A stretch of 64,000 nucleotides of DNA from RHKX01 sp963745755 (GTDB taxonomy: Bacteria; Actinomycetota; Thermoleophilia; Solirubrobacterales; 70-9). Shown in pieces: positions 35,101-45,300 of the stretch. A model generated the notes under the pieces. The model was not told the origin of the DNA, did no database searches, and worked only from the letters and a program-made list of their open reading frames with translations. The stretch's first letter is position 1; each line of letters opens with the position of its first letter. The stretch spans positions 496,001 to 560,000 of the forward strand of contig CAVUYP010000001.1 in assembly GCA_963745755.1 (NCBI GenBank), read 5' to 3'. Made by a program: the position numbers and the translations under genes.

Positions 35101-35769
35101 CCCGCGGCGGCCCCGCGGAGGCGCTCGACCATCGCGTCGACCTCGGTGGCGCGGAGCTTGTGCGCGACCCGGTTGGCGACGAGGCGGGCGGTGCAGACCG
35201 AGATCTCGTCGACGATCTCGAGACCGTTCTCGGCGAGCGTCCGGCCGGTGTCGACGAGGTCGACGATCCCGTCGGCGAGCCCGACGAGCGGCGCCAGCTC
35301 GACCGAGCCCTTGACCTCGATGACCTCGGCCTGGCGGCCCATCCGCTCGAAGTAGTCGGTCGCCGTGCGCGGATACTTGGTCGCGATCCGCATCAGCCCG
35401 AGGCGCCGCTCGGCGCGCTCGAGGTCAGCGCCCGCCGGCCCGGGCGGCGAGCGCCATCCGGCAGCGCCCGAAGCCGAGGTCGACGAGCTCGTAGACGCTG
35501 CGATCGCTCTGCTCGGTGAGCACGTCCTTGCCGGTGACGCCGAGATCGGCGGCCCCCGACTCGACGTAGATCGGCACATCGGAGGGCCGGACGGTGACGA
35601 TCGTCAGCCCGTCGAGCTCGAAGATCAGCGCTCGCGAGTCGCTGCGCGGCGCGGCGGTGTCATAGCCGGCACGGTCGAGCATCGCCAGGCAGCCGTCGAA
35701 CAGGGCGCCGCGGGGCAGTGCCATCGTCAACGCTCCGTCGTTGCCGCGGGCACGGACGCTCTCGGTCAT
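35097..35769 (-). CDS. hisG: ATP phosphoribosyltransferase, short form, interrupted by a +1 frameshift
   Basis: From the ATG at 35769 the product reads TMALPRGALFDGCLAMLDRAG, PSDVPIYVESGAADLGVTGKD and DLGFGRCRMALAARAG. An extra G near 35430-35434 brings an immediate TGA. The corrected frame continues LERAERRLGLMRIATKYPR, VKGSVELAPLVGLADGIVDL, TGRTLAENGLEIV and ARLVANRVAHK. At about 223 residues it is the short HisG that needs HisZ, which lies directly upstream (ATGA overlap). It catalyses the first, feedback-regulated step of histidine synthesis. Confidence 0.92.
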
Positions 35770-36765
35770 CGCCGGCCCGCCCCGATCTCCTGCTCGGCGG
35801 CCTGGGCGACGTGGAGCCGCTCGAGGTAGAGGGCGAACCCCGCCGCCGGCAGCGGCCTGCCGAAGCGCCCGAGCAGGTCGTCGTAGCGGCCGCCGCCGCC
35901 GATCGCCTCGCCGACCGCCGGGTCGTAGACCTCGAGGATCGCGCCGGTGTAGTAGCCGAGGTCGCGGAGCAGCCCGAAGTCGACCTGGACCCGGTCGGCG
36001 ATGCCGGCCGCATCGAGCGCGGCGAGCGTCTCGGCGAGCGAGGTCGAGGCCCGCTCGATCGCCGCGCCGCCGATCGCCCGCGCCTGCTCGAGCACCTCGG
36101 GCCCGCCGCGGAGGTTGCCGAGGGCGACGATCGTCGCCCGCTCGTCGTCGCCGAGCTCGGCGAGATCGCCGGCCTCCGCCTCGATCGCGACGAGGTCGTG
36201 GGCGGCCAGGCATTCGAGGATCCGGTCGCGGGCGCTGCCCTCGACACCGAGCTCGGCGAGGAGCTGGCGGAACAGGTCGCCGTCGCCGAGGCCGACGATG
36301 GCGCTGCCGAGGCCGACGGCGTCCAGCGAGGCGACCAGCATCTCGATCAGCTCCGCGGTCCCGGACGGCGCCTCGGCGCCGACCAGCTCGACCCCGATCT
36401 GGCGCATCTCGCGAAGCTGGCCGCGCTGCGGACGCACCGGCCGGAAGACGCTGCCCGAATAGGCGAGCCGGAACGGACCCGGCTCGGCGGCGAAGCGACG
36501 GGCGACCATCCGCGCGATCGGCACGGTCATGTCGTTGCGGAGCGCGAGGACCGAGCCCGACTCGTCGAGGAACCTGTAGGTGGCGGTGCCCTCGGGCCCG
36601 GCGCCGCGGGCGAAGGCGTCCTGGTACTCGATCGTCGGCGTCGCGACCTCCTCGTAGCCGCGCGAGGCGAACAACGTCGAGCAGCGAGGCCTCGATGGCA
36701 CGCAGCTCGCGCATCTCCTCGGCGAGGACGTCGCGGGTGCCGGTTGGCAGTGGCTGGCTGGTCAT
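35766..36765 (-). CDS. hisZ: ATP phosphoribosyltransferase regulatory subunit HisZ, interrupted by a +1 frameshift
   Basis: The N-terminus, PLPTGTRDVLAEEMRELR, is in one frame; after one extra base near 36671-36675 the rest continues FASRGYEEVATPTIEYQD, LRNDMTVPIARMVARRFA, FRPVRPQRGQLREMRQIG and GGGGRYDDLLGRFGRPLPAAG. This is a class II synthetase-like fold without the tRNA anticodon domain (about 332 residues). The short HisG next to it needs such a subunit, which makes HisZ likelier than a true histidyl-tRNA synthetase. It follows murA by 21 nt. Confidence 0.9.
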
Positions 36766-36786
36766 CTTCGTCTCCGCCGGCGCCGC

Positions 36787-38092
36787 TCAGGCGGAGGCCG
36801 GCACGGGCTCGTTGGCGACGCGATCGAGGCGGGCGCCGAGGCCGCGCAGGCGTTCGTCGATCCGCTCGTAGCCGCGGTCGATCTGCGCGATGTTGCCGAT
36901 CTCCGAGGTCCCCTCGGCGGCCAGCGCGGCGATCAGCATCGCCATCCCGGCGCGGATGTCGGGACTCTCGAGCCGCTCGCCGTGCAGCTTGCGAGGGACC
37001 GTTGACGATCGCGCGGTGGGGGTCGCAGAGGGTGATCCGCGCTCCCATCGCGACCAGCTTGTCGGTGAAGAACAAGCGGTTCTCGAACATCTTCTCGAAG
37101 ATCAGGATCGTGCCCTCCGCCTGGGTGGCGAGCGCCAGCGCGATCGAGGTCAGGTCGGCCGGGAACGCCGGCCAGGGTCCGTCGTCGATCTTCGGGATCG
37201 CGTCGCCGAGATCGTCGCGGATCGCCAGCCGCTGGTCGGGCGGGACGAGCAGGTCGCGGCCCTCGACGAGGCTCTGCAGTCCGAGCCGCTGGAACTGGCG
37301 CCGGATCATCAGCAGGTCGGCAGGTTCGACGTCGCGGATCCGCAGCTCGCCGCCGGTCGCGGCCGCCAGCGCCATGAAGCTGCCGATCTCGATGTGGTCG
37401 GGTCCGATCTCGTATTCGGCGCCGCCGAGCTTGTCGCGGCCGTGGACGATCATCACGTTGGAGCCGATCCCGTCGACGGTGGCGCCCATCCGCGTCAGCA
37501 GATGGGCGAGGTCCTGGACGTGCGGCTCGCTGGCCGAGTTGGCGATGATCGTCCGCCCCGGCGTCAGCGCCGCGGCGAGCAGCGCGTTCTCGGTCCCCAT
37601 CACCGACGGCTCGTCCATGAAGATCTCGCAGGCCTGCAGGCCGCCCGGCGCCTGCAGCTCGATCATTCGGCTGCCGGTGATCGCGGCGCCGAGGTCGCGG
37701 AACGCGTCGAGGTGCGGATCGAGCCGGCGGCGGCCGATCGTGTCGCCGCCCGGCGGCGGCATCCGGACCTCTCCGAAGCGGGCGAGGAGCGGACCGGCGA
37801 GCAGGAACGAAGCGCGGATCCGGGCGGCGAGGCCCTCATCGACCTCGTTCGAGCCGACGCCGGCGGCGCAGAGGCGGAGCTCGTTGTCGCCGAGCCACTC
37901 GACGGCGACGCCGAGCTTGGCGAGGATCGCGATCTGGGCCTCGGTGTCGCGGATCCGCGGGACGTTGCGGAGGATCAGATCCTCCTCGGTCAGCAGGCAT
38001 GCTGCGAGGATCGGCAGCGCCGCGTTCTTGTTGCCGGCGGCGACGATCTCCCCACTGAGGGGAACGCCGCCCTGAATCACGAAGTTCTCCAA
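36787..38092 (-). CDS. murA: UDP-N-acetylglucosamine 1-carboxyvinyltransferase, interrupted by a +1 frameshift
   Basis: The enzyme transfers enolpyruvate to UDP-GlcNAc, the first step of peptidoglycan synthesis. After a TTG start it reads ENFVIQGGVPLSGEIVAAGNK, then MPPPGGDTIGRRRLDPH, LQAPGGLQACEIFMDEPSVM and GSNVMIVHG. The usual catalytic Cys position is replaced: the loop here is MPPPGGDTIG rather than GGCAIG, as in the Asp-type fosfomycin-resistant enzymes. An extra C in CCC near 36995 breaks the frame; beyond it lies RKLHGERLESPDIRAGMAM, then IAQIDRGYERIDERL. Length is 3n+1. The gene looks leaderless. Confidence 0.9.
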
Positions 38093-38100
38093 AGCTTGGC

Positions 38101-38107
38101 TAGGGTA
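38101..38107. promoter_or_regulatory. Shared divergent -10 element for murA and the HD-domain gene
   Basis: TAGGGTA reads as TAGGGT on the plus strand, 8 nt before the GTG at 38115, and as TACCCT on the minus strand, 9 nt before the murA TTG at 38092. Both fit the TANNNT -10 consensus and imply leaderless transcripts; neither gene has a Shine-Dalgarno sequence. Confidence 0.5.
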
Positions 38108-38114
38108 GACGACG

Positions 38115-38715
38115 GTGAGCGAGCCGACGATGAACGCCTCCGACCGCGAAGCGGCCTGGGAATTGCTTTGCGAGTGGACCGCCTCCGACTCGCTCCGCAA
38201 GCATGCTCTCGCCGTCGAGGCGTCGATGCGCGCCTACGCCCGGCTCTGGGATGAGGACGAGCAGCGCTACGCGGTCGCCGGCCTCGTTCACGACCTCGAC
38301 TACGAGCGCTTTCCGGACCCCGAAGCCGGCCACCCGCGAATCGCCATCGAGGAGCTCGAGCGGCGCGGTTATCCGGCCGACGTGATCGACGGCCGTGGCC
38401 GGTCACGCCGACTATCTCGACGTCCCCCGCGAGACGCGGCTGGCGAAGACGCTCTACGCCGTCGACGAGCTCTCCGGGTTCGTCACCGCCTGCGCGCTCG
38501 TGCGCCCGACCGGCATCGAGGGGATGAAGGTCAAGTCCGTGCGCAAGAAGCTCAAGCAGCCCTCGTTCGCCGCCAAGGTCGACCGCGAGCAGATCCACCG
38601 CGGCATCGAGGAGCTCGGGGTCGACGAGGGCGAGCACATCGCCGTCGTCATCGCCGCGCTCGCCGCCGATGCCGAGGCGCTCGGCCTGACCGCAGCGCAG
38701 GTCGAGGCCGGCTGA
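38115..38715 (+). CDS. HD-domain protein, interrupted by a +1 frameshift
   Basis: The first part shows LRKHALAVEASMRAYARLW and the HD motif AVAGLVHDLDYERFPD. One extra G near 38391 breaks the frame; after correction it reads AVAGHADYLDVPRETRLAKT, LYAVDELSGFVTACALVRP and SVRKKLKQPSFAAKVDRE. This is the small HDIG-type hydrolase family with a possible metal-binding H...HD...H...D set. Length is 3n+1 (199 residues). The substrate is unknown. The GTG start appears leaderless, and it is followed by the alpha/beta hydrolase after 2 nt. Confidence 0.78.
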
Positions 38716-38717
38716 CG

Positions 38718-39747
38718 ATGCGGCGGGCGCTCAAGGCCCTCCTCGTCGTCCTCGTCGTGCTCGATCGCGCTCGCCGTCGTCAACGCGATCGTGCTCGACA
38801 GCCAGACGAAGCCGGCGAGTGTCAGCGCCGACGGCGGCAGGATCGAGTCGGTCTCCTCGGTCGACCTCCAGGTCTTCGACTCGCCGGCCACCGGACCCGG
38901 TCCCGAGGGGGCGCCGATCGTCCTGTTGCACTGCTTCGGATGCTCGTCGCAGTGGTGGAACCCGATGCTCGCGGCCCTGAACGAGCGCCATCGCGTCATC
39001 CGCATCGACCTGATCGGCCACGGCGGCTCCGAGAAGCCGCAGAGCGGCTACGAGGTCGCCGCGCAGGGCGCCGCCGTCGCCGAGGCCCTGAACTCGCTCG
39101 GCGTCGTCGGGGCGACCGTCGTCGGCCATTCGCTCGGCGGCATGGTCGCGACCGCGGTGGCCGAGACCGCGAGCGAGCTCGTCGACCGGATCGTCCTGAT
39201 CGGCACCCCGTCGGAGTCCGGCGAGGCGTCGCTGCCGTTCACCGAGAACGTTGTCCGGACGCCGTTGATCGGCCAGGCGCTCTGGCGGCTTCGCCTCGAC
39301 TCGGTGATCAGGAACGGCTACGAGTCGGCCTTCGCGCCCGGGACCGACGTCAGCGGCGTCTTCCCCGGCGACCCGGACCGGGTCGTCGACGACAACCGGG
39401 CGATGACCTACGACTCGTTCACCGCCGCGAGCGAGCGAGCCGGCGACTACCTCGACGAGCAGTCGATCGCGTCCCGGCTCACCACCACCGGCGTGCCGCT
39501 GCTGTGGATCGACGGCAGCGCCGACCAGATCCTCGAGGCGGCGTCGGTCGCCGAGGAGTTCCACGCGGTCCCCGGCGCGATCACGAAGCTGATCGACGGC
39601 GTCGGCCACTCGCCGAACGTCGAGGCCCCCGGCGAGACCGCGAAGCTGATCCTCGACTTCGCCGGCGTCGCGGCGCCGGCCGCCGGGGCGGGCAAGCGCA
39701 GGGGCGGCGGCAAGCCTAAGGCGGGGGCCGGCAGCGGTGCCGGCTGA
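38718..39747 (+). CDS. Alpha/beta hydrolase with N-terminal membrane anchor, interrupted by a +1 frameshift
   Basis: The product starts MRRALKALLVVLVVL; an extra G at 38763 breaks the hydrophobic anchor, and the corrected frame reads VLIALAVVNAIVLDSQ. The mature part has the HG-type oxyanion loop APIVLLHCFGCSSQWW, the nucleophile elbow VVGHSLGGMVATA, Asp in LLWIDGSADQILEA and His in LIDGVGHSPNVEAP. The substrate is unknown. The C-terminus is Lys/Gly/Ala-rich. Uncorrected, translation from the ATG would go wrong after 15 codons. Confidence 0.8.
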
Positions 39748-40828
39748 GCCGGTCCGGATCGTCGTCCTCGAGGGGGACGAGACCGGGCAGGAGCTGCTCG
39801 ACGCGGCGCTGGCCGTCCTCGCCGACGACGTCATCGGCCTGCCGGTCGTGCTCGAGCGGTTCGATCTGTCGCTGCCGAACCGGCGCCGCACCGCGAACGA
39901 GGTCTGTGCTGCCGCGGCGGCGGCGATGCGGGCCGCCGGCCTCGGTCTCAAGGCGGCGACGATTACGCCGGAGGGAGCCGACGACGTCGGCAGCCCGAAT
40001 CGGCTGATCCGCGAGGGCATCGACGGCACGGTGATCGTCCGCACCGGCAGGCGGATCCCCGGCGTCGCCCCGATCGCCGGCATCCACCACCCGATCACGG
40101 TTTGCCGGATGGCGGTCGGCGACGCCTACGGGGCCGAGCAGTGGCGCGAGGGCAGCGGCGACGACGAGCTCGCCTTCCGGACCGAGCGGATCAGCCGCCG
40201 GGTCTGCCGGGCCGTCTCCGAGCACGCGTTCCGGATCGCGGCGGCGTCCGCGGAGGAGCCACGCGCCCGCGTCTACGGCGGCCCGAAGTGGACCGTCAGC
40301 CCCGTCTACGAGGGGATGTTGAAGGAGGAGATGGACGCGGCGGCGGCCCGCCATCCCGAGGTCCCCTACGAGCCGGTCCTGATCGACGCGACCTACGCCG
40401 GCCTCGTCGGCGGCGCCGCCACCGGTCCGCTCGTGATTCCGACCCTGAACCGCGACGGCGACCTGCTCAGCGACCTGGTGATGCCGATGTTCGGCTCGAT
40501 CGCCGGCGCCGAGTCGATCCTGCTCAGCCTCGACGACGATCTCCGCCCGGCGGTCGCGATGGCCGAGGCGCCGCACGGCACCGCCCCATCGCTGGCCGGC
40601 AAGGACGTCGCCAACCCGATGGCGATGATCCTCGCCTGCGCCGCCGTCCTCCACTACGCCGCCGAGCGTGGCCACGGCGACGCCGAGCGCGCCTCGCGGG
40701 CGATCTACGACGCCACCCTGGGCGCGGCCGGCGACGGCGTCCGCACCCTCGACCTCGGCGGCGAGGCCTCGACCTCGGCGGTCTGCGCCGAGGTCGTGCG
40801 GCGGGTCCGCGCGACCCTGCCGGCTTAG
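39737..40828 (+). CDS. Isocitrate/isopropylmalate dehydrogenase family protein
   Basis: A 363-residue beta-decarboxylating dehydrogenase homologue. It shows RIVVLEGDETGQELLDAAL in place of the usual GDGIG-P, VRTGRRIPGVAP, NRDGDLLSDLVMPMFGSIAG (metal-site helix, normally NMYGDILSD) and EAPHGTAPSLAGKDVANPMA (normally PVHGSAPDIAGK). The gene overlaps the preceding hydrolase gene by 11 nt. There are no leuC/D or TCA genes nearby, and several active-site-adjacent residues differ, so the substrate may be a different 2-hydroxyacid. It is intact. Confidence 0.8.
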   Translation: MPAEPVRIVVLEGDETGQELLDAALAVLADDVIGLPVVLERFDLSLPNRRRTANEVCAAAAAAMRAAGLGLKAATITPEGADDVGSPNRLIREGIDGTVIVRTGRRIPGVAPIAGIHHPITVCRMAVGDAYGAEQWREGSGDDELAFRTERISRRVCRAVSEHAFRIAAASAEEPRARVYGGPKWTVSPVYEGMLKEEMDAAAARHPEVPYEPVLIDATYAGLVGGAATGPLVIPTLNRDGDLLSDLVMPMFGSIAGAESILLSLDDDLRPAVAMAEAPHGTAPSLAGKDVANPMAMILACAAVLHYAAERGHGDAERASRAIYDATLGAAGDGVRTLDLGGEASTSAVCAEVVRRVRATLPA

Positions 40829-40877
40829 CGCCCCGGGAATCAGACGGCGGTGCCGCCGCCGTGCCGCCGCACCGCGA

Positions 40878-40893
40878 GCGAACATACGTTCGC
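40878..40893. promoter_or_regulatory. LexA (SOS) box upstream of imuB
   Basis: GCGAACATACGTTCGC has perfect GCGAAC/GTTCGC arms around four bases and matches the Gram-positive/actinobacterial LexA consensus CGAAC-N4-GTTCG. A -10-like TAGACT follows at 40895-40900, so LexA bound here would block transcription of the imuB cassette. Confidence 0.85.
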
Positions 40894-40913
40894 TTAGACT
40901 GTTGACCGTCCTG

Positions 40914-42149
40914 ATGACCGTCGGATCCGTTCTCATTCCCCGCTTCGCTCTGCTCGCCGCAGTGGGTGGACGCCGGGAGATGCTGACAGAGCCGATCGCC
41001 CTCGCTCCCGAGCCCGGCCGCGAGCAGGCCGTCGGCGAGGCGAGCGGGGCCGCCGAGGCGTTCGGGATCAAGGCCGGCATGCCGGTCTCCGAGGCGCTCG
41101 GACGCTGCCCGGCACTGATCCTCCGGCCACCCGATCCGGGGCGCACCGCGAGCGATTGGGAGCGGGTCCTCCGCAGGCTCGAGGCGATCGGCGCCGCGGT
41201 CGAGAGCAACCGTCCCGGCGAAGCGTTCTTCGCGGTCGACGGCCTGCGCGGCATCTGCGGCCCGCGTCGCGAGGACGTGCTCGCCCGGGCCGCCCGGGCG
41301 ATTGCGATGCCCGCCCGGATCGGCGGCGCCCCGAACCGCTTCTGCGCCCGCGCCGCCGCGGCGATGGCCCGCGGCCGCGGCAGGCGGGCGATCCGGATGG
41401 TGGCGGCGGGGGGCGAGCGCGACTTCCTGGCGCCGCTGCCGGTCGATCTCCTCGACCGGGCGCTGCGCGACCGGCCCGGCGGCGGCGATGCCCGGGCGGG
41501 CCGGCTCGTCGCCACTCTCGAGCGGCTCGGGGTCGCGACCCTGGGCGACCTCGCCGGCCTGCCGCGGGTCGCGATCGCCGACCGCTTCGGTGCCCTCGGC
41601 CTGGCCGCGCACGAGCTCGCCGCCGGCCGCGACATGCCGCTGCGGCCGCGAACCCCCCACGAGGACCTCGTCCAGGCGATCGGACTGCCCGAGGCCGCCT
41701 ACGGAATCCAGCTCGAGCGGGCGCTCGAGCTCCTGATCGACCGGCTGCTCGGGGACCCGCGCCGCGAGGGGCGGGCGATCCGCTCGCTGAGCCTCGAGGC
41801 GCGGCTCGCCGGCGGCGGCAGCTGGAGCGCCACGGCGGTGATGCGCAGCGCCAGCAGCGCGCCGGAGCGGCTGCGGCTGGCGCTCGCCCCGAAGCTCGGC
41901 GCGCTGACCGCTCCCGCCACCGCCCTGGCCTTGCGGGCGATCGCGATGGCTGCGGCCGGAGGCACGCAGCAGACGCTCGCCCGCGACCCCGGCGAGCGTC
42001 GCCGCGAGCGGCTCGCCGAGGCGGTCAGGCAGGTTCGCGCGGCGGCGGGAAGGGACTCGGTGCTGCGCGTCCTCGACGTCGACCCGGGCTCGCGGGTGCC
42101 GGAGCGCTGGGCGGCGCTCGCGCCCTACAACGACCCCGGCAGCGCCTGA
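40914..42149 (+). CDS. imuB: ImuB-like Y-family polymerase homologue (catalytically inactive)
   Basis: The 411-residue protein has Y-family palm, fingers, thumb and little-finger similarity but lacks the catalytic acidic residues. The first motif is VLIPRFALLAAVG instead of the Asp-containing DCDAFYAS, and the second is FFAVDGLRGICG in place of SIDEAFLD. In the DNA-damage mutasome ImuB is an adaptor that brings the clamp and DnaE2 together. The expected C-terminal clamp motif is degenerate here (GGTQQTLARD), before VLRVLDVDPGSRVPERW. The ATG lies 13 nt after the -10; a TTG at 40902 is less likely. Confidence 0.88.
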   Translation: MTVGSVLIPRFALLAAVGGRREMLTEPIALAPEPGREQAVGEASGAAEAFGIKAGMPVSEALGRCPALILRPPDPGRTASDWERVLRRLEAIGAAVESNRPGEAFFAVDGLRGICGPRREDVLARAARAIAMPARIGGAPNRFCARAAAAMARGRGRRAIRMVAAGGERDFLAPLPVDLLDRALRDRPGGGDARAGRLVATLERLGVATLGDLAGLPRVAIADRFGALGLAAHELAAGRDMPLRPRTPHEDLVQAIGLPEAAYGIQLERALELLIDRLLGDPRREGRAIRSLSLEARLAGGGSWSATAVMRSASSAPERLRLALAPKLGALTAPATALALRAIAMAAAGGTQQTLARDPGERRRERLAEAVRQVRAAAGRDSVLRVLDVDPGSRVPERWAALAPYNDPGSA

Positions 42150-42388
42150 TGGGCCGCCCCGCCAATCCCTACGCTCCCCGCGAGGTCGCGGTGAGCACCG
42201 CCGCCGGCCGGCCGCGCGTCGTCGCCGGCCGCAGGGTCGAGTCGCTGCGCGAGCAGTGGCTCGTCGAGGACCGCTGGTGGTCGGGCGCCCCGCTGCGCCG
42301 CCACTATCTCGAGCTGGTGCTGGCCGGCGGTCGCTGCACGGTCGTCTACCGCGATCTCGAGACGGGCCGCTGGTACGAGCAGCGATGA
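42149..42388 (+). CDS. Small DUF6504-like protein of the imuB-dnaE2 cassette
   Basis: The 79-residue protein reads GRRVESLREQWLVEDRWW, then HYLELVLAGGRCTVVYRDLE and ends TGRWYEQR. It resembles DUF6504-type proteins that accompany imuB and dnaE2 in actinobacteria; the assignment is by pattern and context only. The ATG overlaps the imuB stop (TGATG) and its stop overlaps dnaE2 (ATGA), which implies strict co-expression. Function is unknown. Confidence 0.75.
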   Translation: MGRPANPYAPREVAVSTAAGRPRVVAGRRVESLREQWLVEDRWWSGAPLRRHYLELVLAGGRCTVVYRDLETGRWYEQR

Positions 42389-45300
42389 GCTACGTCGAGC
42401 TCCATGCCCACTCCGCCTTCTCCTTCCTCGACGGCGCCTCGAGCCCCGACGAGCTCGCCCTCCGGGCCGCCGAGCTCGGCTACCGCGAGCTGGCGCTGAC
42501 CGACCACGACGGCATCTGGGGGTCGATGGAGTTCGCCTGCGCCTGTCACGCCCAGGGGGTGCGGCCGATCACCGGCGCCGAGCTGACCGTGACGGCGGCC
42601 GGCGGACCGCCGGTCCCCCCTCCCCCGCCCGGCTTCCGCGGCAACTGCCCGCCCGGCGCCTTCCACCTGACCCTGCTCGTCGTCGACGCCGACGGCTACC
42701 GCAACCTCTGCCGGCTTTTGACCCGGGCCCACTCGCGGACCCGCGGCGAGGGGCTGCCGCTGCCGCCGACGGTCACCCTCGCCGATCTCGAGCGCCACTC
42801 CGCCGGCCTGGTCTGCCTGTCCGGCTGCGCCCGTGACGGGGCGCTGGCGGGCCGGATCGGCCGCGGCGACCACGGCGGCGCCGAGCGGCTCGGCCGGGCT
42901 TTGCTCGCGGCGTTCGGCCGCGATCGCCTCCGGATCGAGCTGCAGGCGCCGCTCTGGCGCGGCGACCGTTCCCGCAACCGCCGCCTCGCCGACCTCGCCT
43001 CGGCGCTCGGGGTGCCCTGCGTGGCGACCGGCAACGTCCACGCCCACGATCGCGACCGGATCGCTCTCCAGGATGCTCTCGTCGCCGTCCGCCTCGGCGG
43101 GACGCTGGAGTCGACCGAGCCGGAGCGGCGTGGCAACGGCTCGGCGACGCTGATCGCGCCGGAGCGGGCCGCCGCGCGCTTCCGCGAGCACCCCGAGGCG
43201 GTCGCCGAGACCGCCCGCCTCGCCGAGCGGCTGCGCTTCGACCTGACCACCGACCTCGGCTACAGCTATCCCGGCGCCGAGGACGGCAGCGCCGATCGCC
43301 GGCTTGCCGAGGCCTGCCGGGCCCGCTTCGGCGAGCGCTACGACGGCAAGCCGGAGCGAGCCGAGGCCGAGCGGCGGCTCGAGCAGGAGCTGAGCCTGAT
43401 CTCGGGGCTGAAGCTCTCCGGCTTCTTCCTCCTCCACCGCGACCTGCTCGAGCTCGCCCGCGAGGTCGCCGTCGAGGTCCGCGGCCCCGACAGCGCCCGC
43501 TCGCTCCTGCCCCCCGGTCGCGGCCGAGGCTCGAGCGTCAGCTCCGTCGTCTGCTACCTGACCGGCCTCTCCCACGTCGATCCGGTCGGCGCCGGCCTCT
43601 TTCTCGGCCGCTTCCTCAACGAGGAGATCGCCGAGGCGCCGGACATCGACCTCGACTTCCCGCGCGACGTCCGCGAGCGCCTGATCCCGCGGATCCACGA
43701 GCGCTACGGGGCCGACCGCTCGGCGCTCGTCGCCGCCTTCCCGACCTACCGTGCGAAGGGCGCGATCCGCGACTTCGGCAAGGTCCTGGGGCTGCCCCCC
43801 GGCGAGATCGAGCGGGCGGCCCGCTCCGCGAGCCACTACGAGAGGGCGGAGGTCGAGGGCGACTCGGCGCGGCAGCGGGCGCTGCGGAAGCTGCTCGACG
43901 ACGCCTACGGGTTGCCCCGCCACCCCTCCCAGCACCCCGGCGGCATGGTGCTTTCGACCCGGCCGCTGACCGACCTCTGCCCGGTCGTGCCGGCGGCGAT
44001 GGAGGGACGGCAGATCGCCCAGTGGGACAAGGATTCCTGTGCCGACGCCGGCTTCCTGAAGATCGACCTGCTCGGCCTCGGGATGCTCTCCGCGGTGGAG
44101 CGGACCGTCACCGAGATCGCTCGGGTCCGCAACGAGCGAATCGACCTCTCGCGGATCCCGCTCGACGACCCCGAGGTCTACCGGCGGATCCGCGCCGCCG
44201 AGACGACCGGCGTCTTCCAGATCGAGAGCCGCGCCCAGATGCAGATGCTGCCGCGCTCTCGCCCCGAGAACATCGAGGACCTGACCGTCCAGGTGGCGAT
44301 CGTCCGTCCCGGGCCGATCCAGGGCGGTGCCGTCCACCCCTACCTCGAGCGCAGGAAGCGGCTCCGCGAGGACCCCGGCTACGAGGTCCCCTACGAGCAC
44401 CCCTGCCTGGAGCCGATCCTCGCCGACACGCTCGGCGCGATCGTCTTCCAGGACCAGGTGATCCAGGTGGCGATGGCGATGGCCGGATTCAGCTCCGGCG
44501 AGGCGGAGGGGCTGCGGAGGGCGATGAGCCGCAAGCGCTCGGAGGAGGCGATGCAGGCGCATCGCGGGCGCTTCGTCGCGGGCGCGATCGCCAGGGGGGT
44601 CGCCGGCGACGTCGCCGAGCGGGTCTTCGCGCAGATCCACGGCTTCTCCGGCTTCGGGTTCCCGAAGTCGCATGCCGCGGCGTTCGGGCTGCTCGCCTAT
44701 CAGTCGACCTGGCTGCGGGTCCACTACGGACCCGAGTTCCTCTGCTCGCTGCTCAACGAGCAGCCGATGGGCTTCTACCCGCCCGATGCCCTCGTCCACG
44801 AGGCGCAGCGGCGCGGGATCCCGGTGCGGCCGCCGGACGTGAACCACAGCGGGGTCCTGTGCCGGGTCGGGCGCGACGGGGACGAGGATCCGGCGGTGCG
44901 GATCGGGCTCGGATACGTGAAGGGGCTGGCGGAGCGGGACGCCGAGGCCGTGGTCGCCGAGCGCGAGCGCGGCGGCCGCTATCGCGACCTCGGCGACCTC
45001 GCCTCGCGCTCCGGCGCCGGGCGCGACGGGCTCGAGCGGCTCGCCTGGGCGGGCGCCTGCGGCGACCTCGAGATCGGCGGCGACCGGCGGCGGGCGCCGC
45101 TCTGGCGGCTCGGCGTCGCCCGCGGCTCTGGCGACGGGCAGCTGCCGTTGCCGCTGCCGTTGCCGGAGGCTCCGGCGCTCGCCGAGCAGACGCCCTGGGA
45201 GCGGCTGACCGCCGACTACGGCGCCTACGGAATCGCCCTCGAGGAGCACCCGCTGACCCTGCTCCGCGGCGGCCTCGATCCGGCGACGGTGACCTGCGCG

